NCBI GenBank assembly: GCA_963731035.1
Contig: CAVSUY010000021.1
Location: forward strand, 83,209-147,208
Direction: 5' to 3'
DNA from: JAANXG01 sp963731035
GTDB lineage: Bacteria > Pseudomonadota > Gammaproteobacteria > Arenicellales > JAANXG01
Length of the DNA: 64,000 bases
Every line of letters begins with the position of its first letter. Within the stretch, counting starts at the first letter, position 1. A program made the position numbers and the translations under genes. The notes under the pieces were generated by a model. That model was given only the letters and a program-made list of their open reading frames with translations, searched no databases and had not been told where the DNA came from. Positions 9,152-18,754 of the stretch are shown here, piece by piece.

Positions 9152-9983
9152 TCATTGTGCCTCGACCTCCCAGTTCATGTTGCGGTTTACCAAGGCATAG
9201 AGCTCGCGGTTGTACGGCCGGTAGAAATCCTCCAGCCGGCGCCGGGGCTCATTGCCCATGTCGGAGTCGTAGCTTCCTGCGCGTCTCGGTGTCGCATCCC
9301 GTACAACAAAAGGTTCCACTTCGAGAAACCGGCATACGTCCGCGACGACGTCTGCGGGTCGTTCGAACAGGTCCTCGCTCCTCAACACCAGGATCCGGTA
9401 TGCAGGAAGGACGTCGAACCAATTGGCGCAGGGTTCGCACATACAGGCCGCGCGCCACGAAACGAAGGTAAAAATGCTCGCTCCGCAGCGCCGCATCCAC
9501 CAGATCGCTCAATGCGGGGGTTTCCAACCACTCGAGGGACCTGTCGACGACTTCGTCGAAGCTCAGGTCCGTTACCCCGAGCCGGCTCAACATCTGGTAG
9601 TCAGAGTAGGCCCGATCCACCGGGTTGCGCAGCAACACGACGATCTTTATCCGCGGCAGCAGTCGCAAAAGCCGCTCGGCCATGCCGGGATGAGAGAAGT
9701 ATTCCGCGGTTGCCTCGCCCGCCACCACCCGCCGCCCCAGGCGCATGCGGCGCATGCGCCTGGCGGCCCGGGTCGGATAGTGGCTCCGGCAGTAGAACAG
9801 GCTGTCGGGGTAATCTATGAAATTCTTCGGCTCTTTTCTGTCCGCGCCCAGCACCGCCGGGCTTTGAAGGAGGTAGCGGTACAACGAGGTCGTTCCGCAC
9901 TTTGCCTCCCCGACGATTGCAAAATCCGGCACCAGGCGCAGCGGACTCGTCAACAGTCTGAAGTCTCTCGCCAGGTCTCTCAT
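9152..9983 (-). pseudogene. Sulfotransferase (HS/NDST-like), interrupted by a frameshift near 9421
   Basis: The frame from ATG 9983 encodes the PAPS 5'-phosphosulfate loop FAIVGEAKCGTTSLYRYL and the 3'-phosphate element VVLLRNPVDRAYSDY, then loses homology after GLYVRTLRQ. The next frame, ending at 9152, continues WFDVLPAYRILVLRSEDLF, exactly what heparan-sulfate-type sulfotransferases carry next. Restoring one base at the CAATTGG run (about 9421-9425) gives a continuous protein of about 277 residues. It would transfer sulfate from PAPS to a glycan. The break is a real mutation or a sequencing error. Confidence 0.82.
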
Positions 9984-10039
9984 GCAATCATTGCGGGGTT
10001 CGCGCCCTCATGCCCCGGTGCCGTCTCCCGGTTCCGCCG

Positions 10040-11050
10040 TCACGCCTCGGCAAACAGCAGTCGTCGGATGATCGCCGCGTAGTCCATACACATTTTATCG
10101 CCGGCCAGATCCAGGCCCATCGCCTTCTGCCTGTAGGCGTCGTAGTGACACCGCATCTCTTCGATGGCGCCGGCCAGATCGCCGTTCAGCCCGACGCCGC
10201 ACTGGCGGCCCACCTCCACTATGCCGCCGCCGTCCTGATGGTAGATCAGAGGCAGTCCGCACTGGATGCCCTCGACCTGGTGCATTCCACACGGCTCCCA
10301 CCGGCTGGCCGTGATGTAGGCGTCGCATTCCCTCAGCTTGTCCGCCAGGGGCCGGCCCTGCATGGGAGAAAAGGTCCGTGCGGCCCGCCACCGGATCTCC
10401 TCCGGCCAGCGGCCGATCACGCGGAGCTCCACGTCGCGCACCTCACCCCCGGCGATCAGGCCGTCCAGTTTCTCGTAAACATCGTATCCCTTGCTGTAGC
10501 TGGCGGCCCAGTGATGGGTAACCAGCCGCAGGATGCCGTCGTCCTCGCGGCGATGCCTGGGAGGATAGAAGATCGCGGGGTCGGCGCCGTTATAGATGAC
10601 CGAGTTGGGTCGGGACAATTCAAACCAGTTCGCCGCATGGTGATCCCGCAGCCATTGCGATATGAACACCGTGAAATCGGCAAGCTCGTTGATCTGCGCC
10701 AGCAGGTCGTCGATGAAGTCTGTCCCCTTCCGCTGGTCGCACTCGTTCACCCGGTGCAGTATCCGCACGTTCGGATTGACGCTCTTGTAGGCCCTGATCT
10801 CCTCGAAGGCGATCAGCTTGTTCGCCGCCTTTCGCGGATCCACGATAACGATCAGGTCCGCCCCCCGGTCCAGGTCGTATCCAACCTCGAACCCCCTGCG
10901 ATTCAGCAGCTCCGCCATCTGTACGACGAATTGATTGCTGCCCCCCCAGGATCCTCTTACCGGCTTCTGGGTGAAGACGATCCGGGCCACCCGGTCGTGC
11001 CTGCGCCTCAGGATTCCGTTGGCGATCGATTCCATCGAGAACAAATTCAT
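10040..11050 (-). CDS. Glycosyltransferase (GT4-like)
   Basis: 336 residues starting MNLFSMESIANGIL. A GT-B-like layout is visible: KPVRGSWGGSNQFVVQMAE in the N-terminal half, SVIYNGADPAIFYPP at the interdomain link, and SRWEPCGMHQVEGIQCGLPLIY at the place of the EX7E donor loop. The form is divergent from the other GT4 proteins in the locus. It lies 30 bases after the restored end of the upstream glycosyltransferase gene. Likely role is adding one residue of the repeat unit; the sugar is unknown. Confidence 0.8.
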   Translation of the reverse strand: MNLFSMESIANGILRRRHDRVARIVFTQKPVRGSWGGSNQFVVQMAELLNRRGFEVGYDLDRGADLIVIVDPRKAANKLIAFEEIRAYKSVNPNVRILHRVNECDQRKGTDFIDDLLAQINELADFTVFISQWLRDHHAANWFELSRPNSVIYNGADPAIFYPPRHRREDDGILRLVTHHWAASYSKGYDVYEKLDGLIAGGEVRDVELRVIGRWPEEIRWRAARTFSPMQGRPLADKLRECDAYITASRWEPCGMHQVEGIQCGLPLIYHQDGGGIVEVGRQCGVGLNGDLAGAIEEMRCHYDAYRQKAMGLDLAGDKMCMDYAAIIRRLLFAEA

Positions 11051-11189
11051 CCGTTCAGCCGTGTGATCCGCCGGCGGGCGTCAATGTGTGGATCCACCGT
11101 CCACCACCGTACACATGAAGTCACGATGCTGCCGGGCCACATTCGCCGCCGAGTAGTACTCGGCCACCACCCGCCGCGCCTCGTGCTCT

Positions 11190-12182
11190 TCATTCCCGCA
11201 GGTTCAACCGTCCGCCTGACAGCTCCTCCAGCACGTTCTTCCAGTCGTCGCCGTTGCGGCACACTCTTATACCGCGGCCGCGGGCGCGCTCCGCCACGGT
11301 CAAATAGCTCGGCACCCCGCTGCACACCGCCATCCGTCCGCAGGCCATACCCAGAGTGATCTTCCATTCCGTGTGCCCGAGGTTGTACGTGTTGTCCATG
11401 AAGCGCGGCGAGATCACGGCGCCCCCCGACCCATAGACATCGAACAACTGCTCGATGGATTTGAAGGGCACAATACGATGTGGAATGTCATCCAGCAGAC
11501 TCCGGAACCGCTTCCTGACCGGTTCGTGCCAACGCTCCAGGGAGGCCATAGAATTGGTTACCAGGACCAGCTCGATGCTGTTCTTGAACTCGCGGAGCAC
11601 GTCTTCGATGGCCAGAAGCTCGAACAGCTTCAGCGACTGTCCGCTCCAGAACAGGGGCAGCTTCCTCCCGATGCCGGTCCAGGGCACGTAGTCCGGCACC
11701 ACCTCCATGTCCACGCAATCGGGTATCCAGTCGACCCGCCGGTTGTAAGGTTTGACCTGGTCCCGCAGGTACTCCGAATCCGCTATCACGGCGTCGGCGA
11801 TGCGCGTCATTCGCTGCGCTTCTTCCTGCTGGCGCGTCGTGGGTAGCATGTTCTCGTAGTAGGTCTCACCACCGACGTCGTAGTAGTTCACGTTCACGTC
11901 GAAGACGACTTTCGTTCCCTTCGTCCGCGCCCGTTCGGCCACTGATTCGGTTCTGTCTCCGAGAGATTTGAGGAATATGATTGCATCGTACCTTCTCCAT
12001 GGCCGGTATATCTCGTAGCGTGTATTCCAGCTATCCTGACGATCCACGTAGTTGGCGACCCAGAGGTATCGCGCCCGCCCGATCCCGCCCCCCGACAGTG
12101 CCGCGCCCCGGACAAAGGCTGATTTCTCCAGTTGGTCCCCTATGATCCAGCCAACACGAAGCTTTCCCGATCTTCCCGCCAT
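11190..12182 (-). CDS. Glycosyltransferase-like protein; C-terminus displaced by a frameshift near 11188
   Basis: About 330 residues as read from ATG 12182, which has a GAGG upstream inside the previous gene's stop; an in-frame start at 12239 would overlap that gene more. The fold looks GT-B (LRVGWIIGDQ, DAVIADSEYLRDQVKPYN, YNLGHTEWKITLGMACG). The frame stops at 11190, but another frame continues EHEARRVVAEYYSAANVARQH to a TGA at 11081, the usual C-terminal helix of this type. One extra base in the GGG run beside the stop explains it. Intact product would be about 366 residues. Confidence 0.72.
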   Translation of the reverse strand: MAGRSGKLRVGWIIGDQLEKSAFVRGAALSGGGIGRARYLWVANYVDRQDSWNTRYEIYRPWRRYDAIIFLKSLGDRTESVAERARTKGTKVVFDVNVNYYDVGGETYYENMLPTTRQQEEAQRMTRIADAVIADSEYLRDQVKPYNRRVDWIPDCVDMEVVPDYVPWTGIGRKLPLFWSGQSLKLFELLAIEDVLREFKNSIELVLVTNSMASLERWHEPVRKRFRSLLDDIPHRIVPFKSIEQLFDVYGSGGAVISPRFMDNTYNLGHTEWKITLGMACGRMAVCSGVPSYLTVAERARGRGIRVCRNGDDWKNVLEELSGGRLNLRE

Positions 12183-12195
12183 CGCCCGGTCGACC

Positions 12196-13032
12196 TCAGG
12201 CTCCCTCGACACCCTGGGCGCGGGCGGCATGGCGGGCATCGAAAAACGCGCTTACATCACGCTGCACGATGGGCCCACGCATGTACTTCTCCTTCTTGTA
12301 GGGACTCCGTCCCATGCCGGAGAAGGCGTGTCTCAACAGCCTGGACAATAGCGGCCTTCCGGCCTGCTGATTCTTCTCGACGATATTCATCCGGACCCCG
12401 GCGGCTTCTTCATCCTGACTGCTCCGCCGCATGAAGCAGGTGTGCAGGCAGCGCAGCTCGGCGTCCTCCCACCCGACCGTCGCGTGAAGATCCAGTCTCT
12501 TGTTGTCGTGATAGCCGGAACGAAACACCCGGGTTCCCCCGTGCAGACGTTCCGCCGACGGACCTTTCCAGGAGTCTATGGCCGAGAAATTGAGCAGTTT
12601 GGTAATGCTGCGGGAAGGCGGCGCAAGATATCCCGTGGCCTTCATGCCATCGTAGTCGATCTCGGTACAGTTCAGAACGTTCCCGAACAACTGCCACCAT
12701 TCATCATACTGACCCGCGACGATCTTCGGTCTGAGCGCGGCCAGACCCACAGGATCGTATATCTCGTCGCCATCCACGCCGAATATCCAGGCGGGACTGC
12801 CGGCAAACCCTTCTATCAGTGAGTGAGACTCACCCGGGGTTTTCACCCTGTGGACCTCAACGTGGGAATGCCGCCGGGCGATCCCCTCCACCGTCTGCCA
12901 CGTATGATCGCTGGAGCCGTGATCCGCGACGACAATCCTGTCGCAGAAAGCGAGGATATTCCGAATCGCAGTGCCTACGAATACGTCCTCGTTTCTAACC
13001 AGGCTTATTCCGATAATCCTCCTGCGAGTCAC
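12196..13032 (-). CDS. Glycosyltransferase family 2
   Basis: 278 residues. The GTG at 13032 overlaps the stop of the ABC transporter gene as GTGA and gives a protein that opens RRRIIGISLVRNEDVF; the open frame continues upstream to 13440 but that part is antisense-like shadow. VVADHGSSDHTWQTV and GVDGDEIYD are the GT2 donor and metal motifs. The C-terminal part contains ELRCLHTCFMRRSS and a basic SPYKKEKYMRG stretch. It probably acts on the same lipid-linked acceptor as its neighbours. Confidence 0.87.
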   Translation of the reverse strand: MTRRRIIGISLVRNEDVFVGTAIRNILAFCDRIVVADHGSSDHTWQTVEGIARRHSHVEVHRVKTPGESHSLIEGFAGSPAWIFGVDGDEIYDPVGLAALRPKIVAGQYDEWWQLFGNVLNCTEIDYDGMKATGYLAPPSRSITKLLNFSAIDSWKGPSAERLHGGTRVFRSGYHDNKRLDLHATVGWEDAELRCLHTCFMRRSSQDEEAAGVRMNIVEKNQQAGRPLLSRLLRHAFSGMGRSPYKKEKYMRGPIVQRDVSAFFDARHAARAQGVEGA

Positions 13033-14891
13033 GAAAGCATCGCGGCCGCCGGCTGGCCCGCATTCTGAAGCTGCACGAGCTTCTTGTATATCGGACTTTC
13101 GGCGAGCAGAACGTCGTGGCTCCCCACGGCCTCTATGCGGCCCTTGTTGAGGACGACAATCTTGTCCGCATGCCTGACCGTGGACAAACGGTGGGCGACG
13201 ACGATCATCGTCATCTCCTTGGATATCCGATCGATGGCCTTCTGTACCTGTCGTTCGCTCTCGGTATCGAGCGCGCTGGTGGCCTCGTCCAGAATCAGGA
13301 TGGAAGGCTTTCCATAGATCGCGCGCGCTATGGCAATGCGCTGCCGCTGCCCGCCGGACAGCCGCACCCCCCTGTCCCCGAGTTGGGTATCGATACCGGC
13401 CGAAAGAGTCGCAACGAATTCCGTTGCGTTGGCTACCCAAAGTGCGTACCGCAATTGCTCTTCATCGAAAGGCTTGTTGAAGACGACGTTGTCACGGACA
13501 CTGGCGTTGAACAGAATCGTATCCTGGCCCACGATTCCGAACTGTTTGCGGTACTCGCGTTGTCGAAACTCCCTGATATCGACCCCGTCGAAGTACACCC
13601 CGCCGGTCTGGCAGTCGTACAGCCTGAGTACCAGGTCCGTCAGGGTCGTCTTGCCGCCTCCCGACATTCCGACCAATCCCACGAACTCGCCTTTCTCTAC
13701 CCGCAATGAAATGTCGTCTATAGCCCTGGTCCCATCGGGATACGAAAAGGTGATATCTCGCAACTCGATGCGGTCCTGCAGCGGCAAGACATTCCGACTA
13801 CCATCCTCGATCTCGCTCTTAGTGTCGAAGATTTCAAAGATCCTTTCCGCCGCTCCGAGCATGTTTTGCAAAGCAATCCCCTGCGAGAACAGGTCGGACA
13901 ACGGAGCGACGAGTTGCCTGGCCAGATAGAAAAACAGCGCAGCCGCGGTCAGAGTCATTCTATCCGTCGTGACGGCATAGAACACCATGATCAGGACTGC
14001 GCTGGCCATGATGGCGTCGATAACCATGCGGATGGGCTGCTGGTAGAACGACGTCATCGAGTACTTGATGGTGGACTCGGTAAGGTTCTGAGCCTTTTCC
14101 CAGGTTTGCTTGGCGTCGTAGCGCTCCGCCGCGAACATCTTCACAGTCTTGATGCCATTGAAGGTCTCCTGGAGCTTCGCGCCCATGTCCCCTGTTACTT
14201 CCGCAACATGATGCGACCTCTTTTTCACCCGCCACCCAAGCAGCCTGTTGGTCACCAGATGCAGAAGCCCGATACCGATGACCACAATGGTGAATACAGC
14301 ATCGGTACGGAACAATATGAACAACGTGATGAACACCTGGGCACCCGACTTGAGAAACGACTGAACAATCTTGTCGAGGAATCCCGCGACCCGCCTGGCG
14401 TCGTACGTGATGCGGCTCACGATGTCTCCTGTCTTGTGGCGGTGGAAAAATGACAGCGTGAGTGTCAACAGGTGCCTGTGCAGCGCGGTTGTCATATCCC
14501 GGACCACACGGGCCCGGGTTCTAATCAGATAGATCTGCACAACGATGGTCATCGCCGCAATAACCATCGTGAGCAGCACCATCAGCACGCCTATAGTGAT
14601 TCCCAGCTGGAGCACGTTGTCCGAATTCATATGAAACGTGCTCATCAGCGTTGGCCCGATATTGCTGAGCGTCAAATCACTGAGGTGTTTCGCCGGTTCC
14701 TCTCGATTCTTCTGAAACACATCCAACGCCGGCGCCAGCAACAGCGGGCGGGCACTGATCATTGTGCCGATAAAAATGTTCATCACAATGACAAAAGCCA
14801 CCGCTTTCCAGTAAGGAAGCAGGAACCTTCGCAGGACGCCGTAAGCGCGGTATAAACCCGCCAGTTGGATGCGGAGCCTCAAAGTCGGCAA
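13029..14891 (-). CDS. ABC transporter, fused permease-ATPase (MsbA/PglK type) for lipid-linked glycan
   Basis: 620 residues: an exporter transmembrane domain of six helices (about residues 20-340) followed by an ATPase domain. Walker A is GLVGMSGGGKTTLTD, the signature is VRLSGGQRQR, Walker B is SILILDEATSALD, and the H-loop is VVAHRLST. Half-transporters of this layout homodimerise and flip lipid-linked substrates: MsbA for lipid A, PglK/WlaB for undecaprenyl-PP-oligosaccharides. No Wzx flippase is seen, so this gene is the best candidate exporter of the repeat unit. The start is probably TTG at 14891, one base after the upstream stop; no strong ribosome site is visible. Confidence 0.9.
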   Translation of the reverse strand: MPTLRLRIQLAGLYRAYGVLRRFLLPYWKAVAFVIVMNIFIGTMISARPLLLAPALDVFQKNREEPAKHLSDLTLSNIGPTLMSTFHMNSDNVLQLGITIGVLMVLLTMVIAAMTIVVQIYLIRTRARVVRDMTTALHRHLLTLTLSFFHRHKTGDIVSRITYDARRVAGFLDKIVQSFLKSGAQVFITLFILFRTDAVFTIVVIGIGLLHLVTNRLLGWRVKKRSHHVAEVTGDMGAKLQETFNGIKTVKMFAAERYDAKQTWEKAQNLTESTIKYSMTSFYQQPIRMVIDAIMASAVLIMVFYAVTTDRMTLTAAALFFYLARQLVAPLSDLFSQGIALQNMLGAAERIFEIFDTKSEIEDGSRNVLPLQDRIELRDITFSYPDGTRAIDDISLRVEKGEFVGLVGMSGGGKTTLTDLVLRLYDCQTGGVYFDGVDIREFRQREYRKQFGIVGQDTILFNASVRDNVVFNKPFDEEQLRYALWVANATEFVATLSAGIDTQLGDRGVRLSGGQRQRIAIARAIYGKPSILILDEATSALDTESERQVQKAIDRISKEMTMIVVAHRLSTVRHADKIVVLNKGRIEAVGSHDVLLAESPIYKKLVQLQNAGQPAAAMLS

Positions 14892-14892
14892 A

Positions 14893-15684
14893 TCACGTTG
14901 GGTTCCAGAATCGACGAAGAACAGCTCGCAGTCGTTTCATCAGGACAGACTCCCCGCCAACCGCGTCCCCACGATACAAGGTCGAGTGTGGTGCGCTTAG
15001 TTCCCGGGCCGGCCTGTCCTTGGTGTAGTAATACAAGGCCAGAGAATTCCGGGCCCTGTCGATGGGGCAGTTGAGAGGCTCCGGATGGCCATGATACGCC
15101 GTGTCCGTGGTGCTGAAGATCACCATTCTGTTGCAAAGGGGCAGAATTCTCTTTTCGCAGCGCGTGAGATCGGCGTTCCACAGTTCCAGATGTCCACCAT
15201 ACTCCTCCCGCCAGTCGTCGTTCAGGTACAACAACAGGTTCAAACGGCGATGTAGTCCGAGACGCTCGTGATAGTTGAAGTCCGCGTGGACCTCGAGAAA
15301 CCCGCCGTTCCGGATCTGGTGCATGCCTCCGCCCCGCAGATGCGGATCGGGAATGATCCCGCTGATGCCGGTCAGGGTTTCAAGGAAGTCGATGAATGCA
15401 CCGCCGTTCATTTCGTACAACAGTCGGCGGATGGCCGGCCCCATCGAGCTCATGTCATCGCACGCCGCCTTCTTGCTGTACTGGTGGGTCTTGTCGTTCC
15501 ACCGAATATCCTCCGGCCCGGGGAACTCTTCGATTGCTTGCCGGATGCTCTCACCCGGCACGAGATCGTCCAGCACCACGTGCGCAAATGGGTTGTTGCC
15601 CTGGTATTCCGCCGCGTGCGACTGCGCCACCGGCTGCAGAAGGGCGCCGTCGAATACCGGGGATTCGACGCTCTTACGGCTCAT
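14893..15684 (-). CDS. 2-oxoglutarate/Fe(II)-dependent oxygenase (prolyl-4-hydroxylase fold)
   Basis: 263 residues from ATG 15684, with GGAAG about 7 bases upstream. The double-stranded beta-helix motifs are complete: HADFNYH supplies the first His and Asp, AYHGHPEPL the distal His, and RARNSLALYYYT the 2-oxoglutarate-binding Arg. RLNLLLYLNDDW and EYGGHLELW are typical of the 2OG-FeII_Oxy P4H group. Such proteins occur in glycan and antibiotic loci; here it may hydroxylate a sugar, an acyl group or a peptide partner. It is expected to be cytoplasmic. Confidence 0.85.
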   Translation of the reverse strand: MSRKSVESPVFDGALLQPVAQSHAAEYQGNNPFAHVVLDDLVPGESIRQAIEEFPGPEDIRWNDKTHQYSKKAACDDMSSMGPAIRRLLYEMNGGAFIDFLETLTGISGIIPDPHLRGGGMHQIRNGGFLEVHADFNYHERLGLHRRLNLLLYLNDDWREEYGGHLELWNADLTRCEKRILPLCNRMVIFSTTDTAYHGHPEPLNCPIDRARNSLALYYYTKDRPARELSAPHSTLYRGDAVGGESVLMKRLRAVLRRFWNPT

Positions 15685-15715
15685 GCGGCGCTTCCGCCGC
15701 CCTTGACCGGGTCTA

Positions 15716-16961
15716 TCAGCATTGAACTCGACACCAGATCTTCCTCCACAACCAGACTTCAACGGCGCTCATGACATCAGCCACCGACACGGACCGGATG
15801 CAATGAGCTTCGAGCGCGGCGCAGGTTTCCTTGCACGGTGGCACCGGTACTTGGGGCCTGCATACCCTGTGGGAGACACCCCACGGTCCGAACCTTTCCG
15901 GTGACTTGGCGTGATTTGCGGGCCCATTCTCGGGATGCAAAGAGATCTCGACGATCGGCACACCCCGTGCCGCCGCAATGTGCTTCGGACCGGAATCGTT
16001 CCCCACGAACAAATCACATCGATCGAGCAGCACCGCCAGCGACCTCAGAGTCAGGGCCCCGCAGACATTGAAAACGCGGTTCCGGTCGACCGCCGACACC
16101 TGCTCACCCAGCGGCCACTCCGTCGAGTCTCCCACAACAAGGATCGGCACCCCGAGACGGTTTACGAGCAGTGGCACGAGGGCGCAATAGTTCTCTACCG
16201 GCCACATCTTCCTCCTCTCCCCGGCGCCGGGTGCAACCGCCACGAAAGGTTCTAAAGGGATTCCCCGGAAGGTGAACATCTTCCGTCAATCGATCAAGAT
16301 CTTCTTCCCGGGTCCATAGTTCCAGCCCTCGGTCGACGGGCTCCAGACCCAGGCGCTCGAGGAACTCCATGTTTCTGAGCACCTCGTGCCTTGTTCCTTC
16401 CCTGCCTGCGAGGCCGCGAGTAGTCAGACGGTGAAAATCAGCCCGGGCGCCTGCGTCGTTTCGCGACTGCTCATAGGCTACTCTCTGGGCCGCGCCGCTG
16501 AAATACGAAACGAATAGGGCATGATACCTGTCCCTGCTGAACCGCGGCATGAGAGCCAGCTCTATTCGTTTCCTCCACAAATACCGCGCCGCCAGAACCA
16601 GCGCCCGCCAGTGACGCCGCACGAGGGGAAATTGCCCAGTCATCCGCGGATCGTACGACAATACCTCGTCGACGTGGGGGCACGCTTCGAACAGTTCTTT
16701 TGCCACAGGTGGTACCACCAGGGTGATTTCCGCCCGGGGAACCCCGTGCCGGAGCTCCCGCAACAACGGGGTCGTCAATACCGTATCGCCGATGTGGTCC
16801 AGTCGGACGACGAGTATGGACCTGACTTCTTCCGTCCTGGGCGGTCCTGCGCGCCTGAAACCGAACAACCTGAACAGCGGCTCACCGACAGCGACGGCGA
16901 GAGCCGCGCTCGTCAGCCGCGCCGCGAGAGCATCGACAAGCCGCCTCAGGATACCCAACAT
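15716..16961 (-). pseudogene. Glycosyltransferase family 9 (heptosyltransferase-like), frameshifted near 16265
   Basis: The frame from ATG 16961 reads ILVVRLDHIGDTVLTTPLLR, the acceptor-side signature of WaaC/WaaF/RfaQ proteins, and remains GT9-like to about residue 230. The donor half (VAVAPGAGERRKMWPVENY, LFVGNDSGPKHIAAA) is in another frame ending at 15716. A one-base change around 16245-16275 restores a protein of about 410 residues. GT9 enzymes use ADP-heptose; hldD and the HldE kinase in this locus fit. If the break is real, the enzyme is lost. Confidence 0.82.
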
Positions 16962-17812
16962 GCTTTACAACCGGTTTCGGGAGTCTTGCGGCTCAAATGT
17001 AGCCGACCCGGGTCATAGTGCGACGAGCCTGACCGTAGAAATACTCGAGATCGTCGCGTGAGAAGTAGCCGGGCCACTGATTGCTTTTCCCCTTCCTCAT
17101 GAAACGTTCCACGTCTCCGAGTCCGCCGTAAGAGCGTCTCTATGTCGCGGAGCTTTTCGAACGAGCAGTTCCTCACCGCATTAGCCACTCGATCAGCGGA
17201 TGCTTCGATCCCGCAGAACGCCACGAGATCCGGAGCGACTGCGAACGGGTCCGAGAGCATGTCCTCGTAACGGAGGAATATCACGTCGTCAGGTCGTCTG
17301 TCTTTTTCGCGCAAGGCTTCGGACACGTGTTCATGCCAGCGCCAGCGTCCAAAAATGTTCGTCTGGCGGGAACGGATGAACTCGGAAAACGACCCGGAGA
17401 ATTGTCCGCGCTGCATCTGATAGTGATAAAACGAGACCAGCGCGTCGCGTCCGTCGCGGCAGATATAGACGAACCTTGGATAGTGCGAACAGAAAGCGTA
17501 GTGAGTCTTGATCAATCTCCTTTTCCATGTCAGTTCTATCCGGGCCCGGTACTTGTGGACGTCCGGGACAAGTTCGTCCAGATCGTGAAAAGTGGCAACG
17601 CGGTCGCCGAGAATCGTGTTCGCCAGCAGAAATCGCACCCATGTATTGCCGGACTTCGGGTAGGACACTATGAAGGTGTCGGTCGGCCTGATCGTCCTAA
17701 GGCCGACCTCGGGCCCGAGGTCCATGTCCACGCCCAGATGTCTGAACGCCGCCTTGACGGCCGATACCGTCCTGCTCCTGACGGATCGGCCTACTTCGTT
17801 GAGCTTACTCAC
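16946..17812 (-). CDS. Sulfotransferase (cytosolic Sulfotransfer_1 type), C-terminus displaced by a frameshift near 17140
   Basis: GTG at 17812. FIVSYPKSGNTWVRFLLAN is the PAPS-binding loop and FVYICRDGRDALVSFYHY the 3'-phosphate motif. The frame loses family resemblance after FEKLRDIE; another frame supplies SYGGLGDVERFMRKGKSN, WPGYFSRDD and a TGA at 16993. RKGK is the usual RXXGXXG-like region contacting the PAPS 3'-phosphate, so the frame as read should be inactive. Correcting an indel at 17138-17146 gives about 272 residues. The product would add sulfate to a hydroxyl of the polysaccharide. Confidence 0.82.
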   Translation of the reverse strand: MSKLNEVGRSVRSRTVSAVKAAFRHLGVDMDLGPEVGLRTIRPTDTFIVSYPKSGNTWVRFLLANTILGDRVATFHDLDELVPDVHKYRARIELTWKRRLIKTHYAFCSHYPRFVYICRDGRDALVSFYHYQMQRGQFSGSFSEFIRSRQTNIFGRWRWHEHVSEALREKDRRPDDVIFLRYEDMLSDPFAVAPDLVAFCGIEASADRVANAVRNCSFEKLRDIETLLRRTRRRGTFHEEGEKQSVARLLLTRRSRVFLRSGSSHYDPGRLHLSRKTPETGCKACWVS

Positions 17813-17863
17813 ACCGTGGGCCCCGGTGTCCAGACAACAAAAGAGCTGCGATCCACCACTCGT

Positions 17864-18721
17864 TCACGCTCCGTTCCTGAAAATTCCGGCGAGTGCGGGA
17901 AACCTGGTGCCGATACCGCCTTGCAGCCATCGGGCAAGGGTCACGAGACGCGATTCGAGCTCTACCTCGTCGTAGCCCGTGGGATAGCCCAACGCGCGGT
18001 TGGCGGCGATCATGTCCTCGGAGCCCTGCATGAAACGCACAGACCGCGCGTCGATGCGCCGCCTCTTCAGCGTCCTCACCCGGGTATCGCCGCGCGCCCT
18101 GGAGCTTTCGACAGTCAGATCCCCTCTGGCCTGATTGAAGTCGTGAAACTGTCTGTACTGCGAAGAAAACGGCAATTCCAGTGCTTCGCAGATTCTGAGC
18201 ATGGAAGCATCGGGATCCTGGCAGAGGGATTCGTACTTCTCGATCGGAATCCGCTCCGACAGCAATGCCTCCACGTAGCGACGGTAGTTGCTGAAAAAGC
18301 CAGGAGGCCGGCACCCCCGCGAGATCCAGATGTCAATAGCATCGCGCACCAGTGCTACCGCCCGAACATCGGGAAACGCCTCGCACAATGAATGGTAGGC
18401 CGACAGTCGATACGTAGGTTCGGAACCCGCCGGACCGCCTCTAGCGAATTCTCCCACCACCCACAGCCTCAGCACCAAATGCTTGGAGACCGACTCGCAT
18501 ATCCCGTGCAATTCGTCGATGCTCTCCAGAAACCCGTCGTGCTTCAGCCTAATGCCGTACCACTCCTCCGCCTGCTGGCGAACCGTGGCCAACCCTGCGC
18601 CGTTGCCCGTCTTGAGCGGACTGACCTCGGACATGATCACCACATTCGGAAGCGCACCCAGACACCGGTTCAGCAGCGTTCCACCCGAACGGAAATACGA
18701 GACAACGACGCGAACGGTCAC
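17864..18721 (-). CDS. Sulfotransferase family protein
   Basis: 285 residues, probably GTG start at 18721. RVVVSYFRSGGTLLNRCL matches the 5'-phosphosulfate loop near the N-terminus and VRAVALVRDAIDIWISRG the 3'-phosphate-binding strand and helix. The frame is intact through the C-terminus. It is divergent from both neighbouring sulfotransferases, so substrates probably differ. It lies between another sulfotransferase and a GT2 gene in the same direction. Stf0-like or polysaccharide sulfotransferases are the closest families by motif order. Confidence 0.8.
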   Translation of the reverse strand: MTVRVVVSYFRSGGTLLNRCLGALPNVVIMSEVSPLKTGNGAGLATVRQQAEEWYGIRLKHDGFLESIDELHGICESVSKHLVLRLWVVGEFARGGPAGSEPTYRLSAYHSLCEAFPDVRAVALVRDAIDIWISRGCRPPGFFSNYRRYVEALLSERIPIEKYESLCQDPDASMLRICEALELPFSSQYRQFHDFNQARGDLTVESSRARGDTRVRTLKRRRIDARSVRFMQGSEDMIAANRALGYPTGYDEVELESRLVTLARWLQGGIGTRFPALAGIFRNGA

Positions 18722-18754
18722 GGATGTTCGAGGCCTCTCGGAATTGGCCGGGTC

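Noticed and set aside
18352..18363. Second ops-like sequence (GGCGGTAGCACT on the minus strand)
   Set aside because: It lies within a sulfotransferase reading frame, differs from the ops core in the last three bases and is not in a leader.
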